From Amphiura filiformis (lineage: Eukaryota; Echinodermata; Ophiuroidea; Amphilepidida; Amphiuridae), in the NCBI RefSeq assembly GCF_039555335.1, contig NC_092637.1:7770038-7834037 (forward strand): a stretch of 64,000 nt of DNA. The letters are read 5' to 3'. Shown in pieces: positions 10,837 through 22,500 of this stretch. The position numbers were made by a program, and so were the translations under genes. Every line of letters begins with the position of its first letter. The first letter of the stretch is position 1. A model generated the notes under the pieces. That model did not search any database, had not been told where the DNA came from, and saw only the letters and a list, made by a program, of their open reading frames with translations.

Positions 10837-12841
10837 AACTAGAAGGCTATATATTTGTACACAAATACGGCTATACCCGCATTTTATCGGTTTACACAAA
10901 CTTACAGTCCTTATTTGCTGAGGACTTAGGTTGCTGTTGTCAGTCTCTCAAATTCACAGTGAAGCTATGCAATTTGATGGATTGAAATTCACAATACGCA
11001 ATTTGATTAGGGGCAAGGTATTCCAGAGGGAGTGTGTAAATTAAATGGAACAGCCATTTCAGAGGGAGTATGTAAATCAAATGGAACAGCTATTTTGGGA
11101 CCATTTCAGAGAGAGTATGTAAATTAAATGGAACAGCCAAAGGTATGTTATTTAAATGGAACAGTCTTAACGCTTCACACATAGTATTTCCAATCACCAT
11201 ATATAATTAAATTATTATAATACGCTATTGAAATTCGCAATATGCAATTTGATTAGAGGAAAGCTATTCCAAAGGGAGTATGCAAATTAAATGGAACAGC
11301 CATTTCAGAGGGAGTATGTAAATTAAATGGAACAGCCTATTTTGTGGCCATTCCAGATGGAGTATGTAAATTAAATGGAACAGCTATTTTGGGACCATTT
11401 CAGAGAGAGTATGTAAATTAAATGGAACAGCCAAAGGTATGTAATTTAAATGGAACAGTCTTAACGCTTCACACATAGTATTTCCAATCACCATCTATAA
11501 TTATTATAATACGCTATTGAAATTCACAATATGCAATTTGATTAGGGGAAAGCTATTCCAGAGGGAGTATGTAAATTAAATAGAGCAGCCAATGGGTATG
11601 CAATTTAACTGGAACAGCCGTAACGTTTATGTTATCTGTATTATAATTACGCTATTGTCTGTGAATCTGTTTAGTCCTACGTGTATGGGGTGGGATGGGA
11701 TGGGTGTTATTAACAATATAATTCTCAGGTGCAATCTGTGTACAAACTCTGAGCCCTGAAGCTGCTTTATTTGATGATAAACGGACAGCCCTTTTTAACA
11801 TTTGGGCCCATGGGGCCCATCATAGTTGACTTATGAGGCTCATGTACATATGTTGAAGTATAATTGCTATCAAGCTGGGCACTGTAGCTGCTTTATTTAC
11901 TGAGTAACGGCTGGCCCTATGTTTTAGCGTTTTGGGCCCTGGGGCCAATGGTGTGACATATGGGGCTCATATGTACATATAACAATATAATTCTCAGGTG
12001 TAATCTGTGTACAAACTCTGAGCTCTAAAGTTGCTTTATTTGATGAAAAACGGCCGGGCCTTTGCTTTAACATTTGGGGCCCGGGGCCCATAATATTTGA
12101 CTTATGGGGCTCACGTGCGTATGTTGAAATATAATTCTCAAGTGCTATCAGCAGACTCAAGCTGGACATTGTAGCTGCTTTCTTTATTGAATAACGACCG
12201 GCCCTATGTTTTTGCTTTTGGGGCCCTGGGGCCCATATTATGTGACGCATGGGGTCTCATATATACATATAACAATATAATGCTAAAGACCTATTAGTGT
12301 ACAAAATCTGAACCCTGTAGCTCCTTTATTTGCTGAGAAACGACCGGCCCTTTGTTTTAACATTTGGGCCTCTAGAACCCCTAGACTTAATTAAACATCT
12401 GGGGCCAAAATGGGCAAAAGGCAATTTTCAACTTAGGGCCCATACATGTGCCACATATGAGCTCTAGTGCCCTTGTACTTTTATAGCTAGCCTTGTCAAT
12501 CTGTTGCCCCTTATTTTAACATTTGGGGCCCTGGGGCCCATAATATATAACATGTGGGGCTTATGTATACTTGTATATATAGAGTACCCCTGGGGCTATC
12601 ATTGTACCAACTCAGGGCCCCGAGGCTGCTTCATTTGATGAGAAACGGCATGCTTTGTATTTTTACATTTGGGCCCCTGGGGCCCGTGACCTTTGACCTC
12701 TGGGGCCAAGATGGGCAAAGGATAAATCTACAGGTAGGGCCCATAAGTGTGCCACATATGGGCCCTGTGGCCCTTGTAGTTTTAGCGCTAGCCTTGACAG
12801 AATGATGTGTTTGATGGAGGAGGAAAAGGAGAAGGAGAAGA
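10832..12841. repeat. Composite repeat block, unit A (about 2 kb)
   Basis: It starts AACTAGAAGGCTATATATTT and ends in a GGAGAAG-rich tail; the same start recurs at 12842. The first part (about 11030-11630) is an irregular tandem array of GGGAGTATGTAAATTAAATG followed by GAACAGCC. The second part is an array of roughly 150-bp units with TTTGGGGCCCTGGGGCCC, a GAGAAACGGCCGGCCC-type word and CTGCTTTATTTGATGAGA. Frames crossing it carry repeated peptides and show no gene-like features. Confidence 0.8.
12687..12699 (-). promoter_or_regulatory. Perfect DR1 nuclear-receptor-type motif in unit A
   Basis: TGACCTTTGACCT, which on the minus strand is two AGGTCA half-sites separated by one A. DR1 is the consensus for HNF4, COUP-TF and RXR heterodimers. 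Function here is inferred only from sequence. Confidence 0.4.
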
Positions 12842-14550
12842 AACTAGAAGGCTATATATTTGTACACAAATACGGCTATACCCGCATGTTATCGGTGTAC
12901 CCAAACTTACAGTCCTTATTTGCTGAGGACTTAAAATAAAGAAATTGTAAAAAGTCGCCCAATTGGGCAGAAAATGTGTAAAAAGTGAAAATCCAAGTCA
13001 CAAGCTTTAATTGAATGTAGGTTGCACTGTCGTAGCACTTAATTGTAAAAAGTCCCCTTCCAGGGGAGTCATCTCTCTTACTCTCCATAGGTTGCTGTTG
13101 TCAGTCTCTCTTACTCACAGCGAGGCTATGCAATATGATTAGGGGAAAGCTATTCCAGAGGGAGTATGTAAATTAAATGGAACGGCCATTTCAGAGGGAG
13201 TATGTAAATTAAACGGAACAGCCTTCTTTGGGGACATTTCAGAGGGAGTATGCAAATTAAATGGAACAGCCAATGGGTATGTAATTTAACTGGAACAGCC
13301 TTAACGCTTCACGCTGGTATTTCCAATTATGATATAATACGATCTGTCTGTTTAGTCCTACGTGTGTGGGGGTGGATGGGTGTGTGGGTGTTAGTAACAA
13401 TTTAATTCTCAGGTACTATCTGTGTACATATTATGAGCCCGGAAGCTGGTTTCTTAGATGAGAAACGGCCCGCCCTTTGTTTTAACATTTGGGGCCCTGG
13501 GGCCCATAATATTTGGCTTATGAGGCCAATGTACATAATTATGTTAAAGTATAATTCTCTAGTGCTATCAGTAGACTCAAGCTGGCCACTGTAGCTACTT
13601 TATTTACTGAGTAACGGCCGGCCCTATGTTTTAGCGTTTGGGGCCCTGGGGCCAATATTATGTGATATATGGGGCTTATATGTACATATAACAATGTAAT
13701 TCTCAGGTGCAATCTGTGTACAAACTCTGAGCCATAAAGCTGCTTTATATGATGAGAAACGGCCGGCCCTTTGTTTTAACATTTGGGGCCCTGGGGCCCA
13801 ATATATATGACTTATGGGGCTCATGTGATTATGTTAAAGTATGATTCTCAAGTGCTATCAGTAGACTCAAGCTGTCCATGGTAGCTGCTTTATTTACTGA
13901 GTAACGGCCGGCCCTATGTTTTAGCGTTTGGGGCCCTGGGGCCCATATTATGTGACATATGGGGGTTATATATACATATGACAATATAATACTAAAAGAC
14001 CTATCTGTGTACCAAATCTGAACCCTGTAGCTACTTTATTTGCTGAGAAACGGCTGGCCCTTTGTTTTAACATTAGGGCCCATGGGGCCCCCAGCCTTGT
14101 ACATCTGGGGCCAAAATGGGCAAAAGGCGCATCTACAACTTAGTGCCCATACATATGCCACATATGAGCCCTAGTGATCTTGTACTTTTAGAGCTAGGCT
14201 TGTCAGTCTGTTGCACCATATTTTAACATTTGGGCCCCTGGGGCCCATAATATATAACATATGGGGCTCTTGTATATTTGTAAATATAGAGTACCCCTAG
14301 GGCTATCAGTGTGCCAACTCAGGGCCCTGAGGCTGCTTCATTTGATGAGAAATGGTGTGCTTTGTATTTTCACATTTGAGCCCCTGGGGCCCGTGACCTT
14401 TGACCTCTGGGACCAAGATAGGCAAAAGGCACTTCTACGGGATAGGGCCCATAAGTGTACCACACATGGACCCCCAGGGCCTTTGTAGTTTTAGCGCTAG
14501 CCTTGACAGAATGATGTGTTTGATGGAGGAGAAGGAGAAGGAGAACTAGA
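12842..14550. repeat. Composite repeat block, unit B
   Basis: A diverged tandem copy of the preceding 2-kb unit in the same orientation, with the same opening word, a shorter AAATGGAACAGCC array (13140-13310), the GGGGCCC array and a GGAGAAGGAGAAG tail. A segment at about 12930-13090 has no counterpart in unit A and looks like an insertion. Confidence 0.78.
14394..14406 (-). promoter_or_regulatory. Perfect DR1 motif in unit B
   Basis: The same 13-bp DR1 is retained in unit B although its surroundings have diverged. Confidence 0.4.
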
Positions 14551-14639
14551 TGGCACAGTTGTGTTTGACCAAACACGAATATCTATGCCTGTGATTCCCC
14601 CCTACCCCCCCCCCTTAACACACCATGACGCCCTTAACC

Positions 14640-15370
14640 CATCCTGACACCCCATAATATGTTTAATGCTAAAAGGGCTATCAGTATACCAACACAAGGC
14701 ATTTTAGCTGCTTTTTTTACCGAGTAACAGCAGGCCCTTTGTTTTAGCGTTTGGGGCCCTGGGGCCCATATTATGTGACATATGGGGCTTTTATATTCAT
14801 ATAACAATATAATGCTAAAGACCTATTAGTGTTTCAAATCTGAGCATTGCAGCTACTTTATTTGCTGAGAAACGGTCGGCCCTTTGTTTTAACATTTGGC
14901 CCTATTGGGCCCCTAGCCCTAAACATCTGGAGCTAAAATGGGCAAAACTCACATCGACAAGTTAGGGCCCATAGGTGTACCACATATGAGCCCCAGTGCC
15001 CTGTAGTTTTTGAGCTAGCCATGTCAATCTGTTGCTCCTTATTTTAACATTTGGGGCCCTGGGGCCCATAACTTAAGATATATTGGGCTCATTTATACTT
15101 GTAAATATAGAGTACCTCTAGTGCTATCAGTGTACCTACTCAGGGCCCTGAGGCTGTTTTATTTGATGAGAAATGGCATGATTGGTATTTTTACATTTGG
15201 GCCCCTGGGGCCCGTGACCTTTGACCTATAGGGCCAAGATGGGCCAAAGGCACACCTACATGGTATGGTCAATCTTTGTGCCAAATATGAGCCCCAGGGC
15301 CCTTGTAGTTTTGGAGATAGAGCTGTCAATATGAATGGTCAGGAAAAGGAGAAGAAGAAGGAGAAGAAGG
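14640..15370. repeat. Composite repeat block, partial unit C
   Basis: It contains only the GGGGCCC-type second half of the unit, ending in a long GAAGAAGGAGAAG tail. The repeated A/G-rich tail on all three units resembles a retroposon 3' end, but no reverse transcriptase or target-site duplication was seen. Confidence 0.7.
15215..15227 (-). promoter_or_regulatory. Perfect DR1 motif in unit C
   Basis: A third intact copy of the DR1, about 1.1 kb from the first seen exon of the divergent plus-strand gene. Confidence 0.4.
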
Positions 15371-15438
15371 AGAAGACTAAAGAGCATAAGCAGAATATCT
15401 ATGCCCTGTTGCACAGGCATAGATAAGGAGAAGAAACC

Positions 15439-15528
15439 ACAGAATGGCAATATACCCGTCCATGCTTCGCATGCGGGTATAACCATAGAATGGCAATATA
15501 CCCGTTCATGCTTCGCATGCGGGTATAA
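15439..15528. repeat. Two direct copies of a short palindrome
   Basis: GAATGGCAATATACCCGT followed by CATGCTTCGCATGCGGGTAT occurs twice in a row. Each copy can fold into a hairpin with TATACCCG pairing to CGGGTATA. The word also echoes the CTATACCCGCAT motif near the start of units A and B. Confidence 0.8.
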
Positions 15529-16080
15529 AGAATATGTATTTCATTTACCTACTTGTCAATCATAAAACAATAAAGTAGAATATGTTAGCTTTCTTTTGGT
15601 ACCAAATTTATAGCCATACACAAAGATTTGACAAAAATATCATCGTTTCTGCAAAAATTGTACTAAAAACGTCAATTTCCCATATAGTTTGTACGCCTCC
15701 ACCCCTGTACTTCAAGCTACAAAAAGGTATATCTTCACTTCTGGATGGACTATGGCAATGCCACTTTGCAGGAATATGACATAATAATACAGCTTTCAAA
15801 TGAGACCACATGCATTGATCTAGCTTTTGTAATTATGAAAATGAATGAGATTAACTGCAGCTTGATACCAAAAAGCGTAACATCTCCACCCTTTTTGGGT
15901 GGCGAGTTTAAAACGTGTGACCCTATCTACTTCTTCATTCGCATACATACATGTACTATAGATATACCCTGCAACTTTCAATCTACACAGTGGCTAGATA
16001 ACCTGTTAAACGGATGAACAAATATTGCAAATCAAAATTAAAGTATGGCTAACGCCCATACAATGAGAATAAAGGTGGTG
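15529..16080. other. Unassigned spacer upstream of the plus-strand gene
   Basis: Missing 5' exons of the plus-strand gene could lie here, but no acceptor-donor bounded frame convinced me. The 15745-16017 frame has no recognised motif. Confidence 0.35.
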
Positions 16081-16199
16081 TTTTTAGCCGCTGTCGTGCA
16101 TCTTTCGTCTCATATGACACGGGCAACATCATTATTTTTGGCGTAAAAAAAAAACGCCCGTGTTATATGAGACGATAGATGTATTCCAGCGGCTAAAAA
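16081..16199. repeat. Long imperfect hairpin / small MITE
   Basis: A 44-nt left arm (16081-16124), starting TTTTTAGCCGCTG and ending GACACGGGC, pairs with 16156-16199 around a 31-nt loop rich in A and T. Several mismatches lie inside the stem. It is a foldback element or its remnant. Confidence 0.75.
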
Positions 16200-16342
16200 A
16201 TTAACTATAAACAAGCTCATAAATATCAAATAAACAAGCTACATGCATACAAAGACTTCTTGATGAGTAAGAATGCAACAAAGCCTCCCTTTTTAGGTGC
16301 CCAGTATAAAATACATGACCATTTATTTCTTTTTTTTTCCAG

Positions 16343-16525
16343 AATGCACTTCATAAAGCTGTAACAAAGTCCTACTTGGAGAAAGCAGACAGAGACCTCA
16401 GCGTTGCTGCCCTGCGCAGGATAATGGTACATAACACCCCCACATCCTATCACAGGAGCCAGGCAAAAGTGATCAAGGTGATGCAGAAGATGCTCATCAA
16501 TCTCCAACAAAATGAGAGACGCCAT
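16343..16525 (+). CDS. Unrecognised gene, first exon seen
   Basis: 183 nt, 61 codons, from a TTTTTTTTTCCAG acceptor to CAT/GTAAGT. It encodes NALHKAVTKSYLEKADRDLS, then AALRRIMVHNTPTSYHR and KVIKVMQKMLINLQQNERRH. It is predicted to be mostly amphipathic helix with net positive charge. Confidence 0.75.
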
Positions 16526-19500
16526 GTAAGTTAATTAAATCTTTTTCTTTCTTTCACCTGACTGGAATAAACACCAGACCCATGTTGTGCGTAGGCCACT
16601 CCAAACCATCCCCACCCCAAGTCACATGACCTATGAATACAGAGAACATTCCCAAACCAGGCGACCCAGGGATTTTCCGAAGCAAACCCCGCTCGAGACG
16701 AGTCCGGCACCTACCCCTAGCCCGCACATGAGAAGAGACACATGCATCAGCCGACAAGTGCACCCTCCGGATAATGGATGTACACATATGTATAAAATGG
16801 AAAACTGCTCAGTGACCTCTACCAGTCAGACATGTGAAGTCCCCCTAGCACCCACGAACACCATCCCACCCTGCAACATCCCATACCCACCAACCCTACA
16901 CAAGCAATGAGGTAGGTCATCGAGCAGAAAATTGAAACATCATAAATTAGGAGGCCTGCTCTTCTATCAATAAAAGTCTGGTATTCACAAAATAATATTT
17001 CAAATGTTTTTTAAAAGCCTTTGTGCCCATATACAAAGTAAAATGATCCTTAACAGAATTTGGCAAACGAGCCCACAGGCGAGGGAAATTTACACAGAAA
17101 TGGTAAATTTGAAACTGTCAGTTTTGAGTGTGATATTATGATTAAAAACTAAGTTTCCCAAATGATGTGTGTTTACAGATCAATTGCTAATTGCATATTA
17201 CCAGGTTTAGGATGTTTCAAGATGGATTTCAGCCTCCTATAGGGTGTCCCCCAAAAAAGAGAACTCTCATTGAGCCATATTTTTCTCCTATTTTTATGAA
17301 AAGTTGATCAAATATATTTTGGTATGTAAAGAAATCTTTAATCGTTAGATTTTAATAAACCAACATTTATAAATGTAGTATGCTGCATTACGCCCAGAGA
17401 TGGGAAGCCATCGCTCCGGGCTCATGGTTGATGTCGGTAGTGACCGGGGGTTACGGACTGGAGTTCACTATAATATTTACAGTAATTTCATGGCCAAACT
17501 GGAACACTATAAACGCTAGTGGCTCCGCGTTAAACACGCGCGATATTACAGTCCCCCCTATGCTCACTTGTTTTTCAGAGGTCCACAGTAGTGCCGCCAG
17601 ACGGCCCCCAGCGTCGGGCATTACTGTCAGAGATCACACAGCTTCTCACGAAGCAGGCGATAGTCCCGGTCATTCTTCCTTGCACCAAAAAAGTCCGGCG
17701 ACTGGAGACCCATATTGAACCTCAGGCCGCTGAACTAGCTCATCAGGCCAAAGAGATTCAGAATGGAGACTGGACCCCCAGTTTAATTTTTAACTCGAGT
17801 TCTAGAAGAATGAAACTTGCATGTTTTCAGTTTTGAAAATTTTGTATGCATTGAGCCAATGCAGAGGTGCATGGAATGTCATGTGATGTCATTTTAATAA
17901 GGGGCGCTATTTATGCTGGTTGATCTGGCTAGCATCTGTGATTGTTTGGCATAATATAATTCATATGCAAATGGTGCCACACAGCTACCACAGCTCCTTT
18001 ATTCTTAGAGTTGTACAGTGCCAATGGGACAAGTTTGTTTGTGCCTGGTTACCTCCTTGGCGAACACAGGTTTTGGCCCTGGTTCTCATTGCATCAATTG
18101 CAATGCATATCAGCCTTGTGCGCTTGATACTTGCGAATACAAAAGTTATACGCTTGCGAAGATCTTGGAGGTTAACATGTGGTCCTCGCTCAAGACATCA
18201 CTTTGGATTTGGCCCAAACGGAAGAAATCAAATGGTATGAGGTCTGGTGATCTTGCAGGCCACTCCACTGCATGTCCCATCCCGGCCACTCCACTGCATG
18301 TCCCATCCCAACCACTCTGTTTGCTATCCGTGGACAGAGTGAAAATTGGGTACTTTTCTTCAATAGGGCATGTCTTCAAAAGTTGCGAGCCGGTTGAAAT
18401 AATTGTTTTGTTTTATTAAAGCTAACCAAAGGTTTCTTTAAACACCAAAAAATATTTGCTCTTTCAGAAATAAGAGAAAAAGAGGGTACAATGAGGGTTC
18501 TCTTTTTTTTTGGGACACCCTGTATTTTTACTTAAATTTTAATTATCTCTATTTCAGGTGCAAGGAAAAGAAAGACGTTATAGAAAGTGGGCTGTCGAAA
18601 CCACAGAAAATATTACCATACACCTCTGCCAGTCAAGACACATTAGGTTGACTGAAACCATGGTGCGACGAATGGTTTTATTGGTAAGTTCTATGTCGGG
18701 TGTTTCAAGCCAGGGGTGGGGTGCAAGTTACACCTCAAGTTTTTTTTTTTTCAATTATATTTGAAAAAACTACATTTCATTGGGTGAGTCTCCATTATTT
18801 CTTTTAGACCAAGTAAAATAAATAAGGTGTATATTGTCCCCTCCCTCACCCATTTTTGAACTTTTCCAATATTTGTGTCATATATAAACACATTGCAAAC
18901 ACTTTCTTCAAGCTAGTGGTAGGGCTTTAGCTTCAAGTAACAAAAATACAGTCAAAAATACCAGGGCCTCCACATTTTTATGTGTTGAGGTGTGAGTACC
19001 TCGGGGCTAGGCAAGGCCAGGGGCAAACAAAATTTCAGGGGCACATCTGAAAAAAAATTGCAGTTGCAACATGCAATTTTTGTTTTTAGAGAGACTGTAC
19101 ATGTCTTAATACTGACTAACCATTTGGTCTGAAATGGACATATCTCTAAATGCCACGAAGGTATGTGGTGTCATATGAGTGGTGTCATATGAAAGAGAAA
19201 AATGTAAAGAATATAATGTTGGAACAACAACTGCTTCTGAGGAATTTGAGAAAGAGTCTGAAAACATCTGGGTTTTTTTATCCAGAATATCCCTTCACAG
19301 AATCTTGACTGCTTGTGCCAAAAAAAGAAAATTGTCTTAAGGGCAGAGTAATGGGAGAGAACATGGACCTTTTCGAGCATCATTATTTTTTAATTGTATG
19401 TCCAAAGTATATAAAACTATACATTTTTGGAAAGGAAATGAGTCAAGGAATCCCATGGTGATGTCAGATTTGTTCAAAAATATCGAGTTTTTGAGAAAAT

Positions 19501-22500
19501 CACAAAAATACACGTTTTTACCACAATATTTTTGTGACAACTTAAAAAAAATCTGTTCGGAGTAAAAATATTTTATTTAGTTTTTCATGGAGAAGAGACA
19601 TGAACTTAGGGAAAGTTTTTTTAATTTTTTGAAATTCGTCTAATTTTTCGAAATATTGCAAAAAACATGTGAAAAAAGCAATTTTGTCACTCTATTAAGC
19701 AAAAAATTGCACATAATGGTGTATATTTTTGTTCAAAACAAATATTTTGAAAAAATGAGAAAACCTTCCCCAGACTTTGATGTGCTCTAAGCGATAGGGC
19801 AAATAGTTTACCTTTGGCTTGCATATTTTTCAAGTTATCTTGTCACAAAAATCGTGCAATATTGTCAAAAATGAACTCTGAGAAATCGACGTTTTAGTAA
19901 AAAAATGTCAAAATAATGCACAAAACGTCCGTATATTTTAAAACGGTAAGACTTTCACGCTTGTAAAAGCTGTATCTGGTGCATGGTCTAAATATGCACC
20001 TTTTTGCACCAATGAATCTATAATGTCTGGTTTTAGTGCGCCAAAATCCAAAATAATTAAAAAATCTAAGTGGCTTTTTCACTACAAATTTTTGTTTTGT
20101 TTACATCACATTTGCTGGCGTTAACAACATACCGAATGCGCCTTGACTGCGTTGGATATACGCGCAGAGTTGCGCCGCGTTACGCGACGCGATCGCGCGC
20201 GTAATCACAATATTTCGCATTCGCGCATTTCTGACTCATTATTTCCCGCCAATTTACTAAGCTGTCTTGAGCCATGTGACTTTTTAGAGTTGAAAAGAGT
20301 GAAATCAATCAAGCAAAAATACGAATAAATATTGGCAAGTTGTATTTTATCAGTTTCGAGTGAAAGAATACATCTTAGTGTTGATAAATATCAAAAAATC
20401 TCAAATTCGGTCGTGGACGAATGTGTCTTCCATTACTCTGGCCTTAAGGTTATTAATTATTTTAAACTGTTGTGATTTGGTAGTTCACAGCATCTTACGG
20501 ATGGTAGTGAGCTTTGGCAAAAACTGCATTGCTCAATTCATAGCGAGCGTGTAGAAGAATTAAAATATCACAAATATACTTTTATAGGTGCTGCGGTTCT
20601 TGAGTTAAGTTGTAAAGAGGGCTGAAACAACAACACTTTTGTAAAACGTACATAACTCATTAACAACATTAGATTAAGCAAGTTTGCAAAGTATACGATT
20701 TGTAGAATGAACTTTTGCAAAACATCAAGGTGTTATTTATCTAGATAATGAAAATTGATTTTTAGGTTGCTTCGACCAACAATACCTCGTCTACCTGTAA
20801 GTCTTTTTTGTCTCCAGACTCCCAACAAAAGATACACTTTGTTTCAGAAGAGACTTTAATTGCAGTTGCTGTCCCTTGGGATTCACAAACCATGCCAGAG
20901 CTCATTACTCTGTATGTTCATTTGGTTGGTAGATAAACAAGCAAAGTAGATTTAAACTGTCATTCAACACAAATATATTTAGATATTTACCTCAATAGTT
21001 TGATGTGTACAACACACATCTTCATCAGCAAGGATCCGATGATGAACTGATGGAGTTGAATGTCATGTTCTCGACCTTTGATATCCTTTCTGTTGACCGG
21101 ATTAGGGCATTATATAATAAAGGGCGCTCATTCACCTTGTTTTCACTTGCCTGTTTTGGTATGTACATGGTGTCCCTGCAAGAACTGTATCATCGGTAAC
21201 TGATTATTTTGGGCACTTTTACGCATAAAACCAAACATAACTAAATAACTGGTGATGTTGAGGAACATATCAGATATCACAAACTTTTTGAATTTTGACA
21301 ATTTACCGCTCCGTTTTGGAAATAAAAGGATTTTACGAAACTCCCTCATGTACAAGCCTTTCCACGGAGTCAATATCTATCAATGATAACAGACGCATTA
21401 TGAGCTGATGATGGGCAGTGATTATTAAGTTCGTCTCAGGGCCCTTCCCAAGTTAAAAACCTAATACGGAATGTGGTTTAAATTAATGGATTTGTTAAAA
21501 CTTTAATTTTGTGTATCTGTGGCAAGAATAGACAACCTTTTCATCTCTCAGGCATGTCAAGGAGCTTGCACTGTGGTCAAGATTTTTATTGAGATTTACG
21601 CTTTGGGCTATGTTGACGTGTGGTGGATCGGAAAAAAATTAAACGGCGGGAAAAAAACCCGAAATTTACTAAATCCAGCAGGAATATCACGAAAAAACCG
21701 GTGATTTGCGCGCTGGGACTTTGAGACAAATTAATAAATAAAGATGGCCTTAGCACTGTGACAAAACTATATAGATCATCGATTGATATTTGAATCAGTG
21801 GAAAGGATTGGACATGAGGTAGTTAAATTCTTATTTTCAAGAACAGTATGGTCAATTGTCAAAATTCAAAAAGTATATGATAGCTGATATATTTCTCAAC
21901 CACACCAAGTATTTACTTATTTTTAGGTGTGGCGTTAAAATACCCAAACAATAATGTTTCCGACGATACAGTTCTTTCAGGGACACCCTGTAGTTCTTTC
22001 GGCCTTTCTCCTAGCTTGCCCGATTCACCTTCTGTTGGTTGACAGTGCTTCTGCATTTTGTTATGTCATACTTTATCTACTACTGCACTGCTCCCACCAC
22101 CATCACAACTAGGAATATCATCTACATGTACTACTAAAACTGGGAAAATCATCATACTCGCAGATATCCGAGATATTTTTCAGCAGTTCTGCGTAACAAG
22201 CTTCTATATTTTTAGTTTGCCCTCATGATTTTACAGATGATACTGGATTCGTAATTTGACTGAAAATCAAACCAAGTTCCAGTCATGTGTATCCACATTT
22301 ACAATCAAATAACGCTTGCTGCTATCAATAGAGTAGTAATTCAAAAACCAAACATGCATTATAAAGTGTGTCCCAATGGTGCTAAAAATTAAGGTATATT
22401 TTACATAAATTTGATGTTCATCCTTAGCTAATGACAGGTTGGCCTATATGTACCGTAGAATTCACATTTAAAAACCCTTGTACCCTTTTCAAATTACCTC

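Noticed and set aside
11924-14576. Frames with repeated Pro/Gly/Lys-rich peptides in the GGGGCCC block
   Set aside because: They follow the tandem repeat on either strand, are short and have no splice signals.
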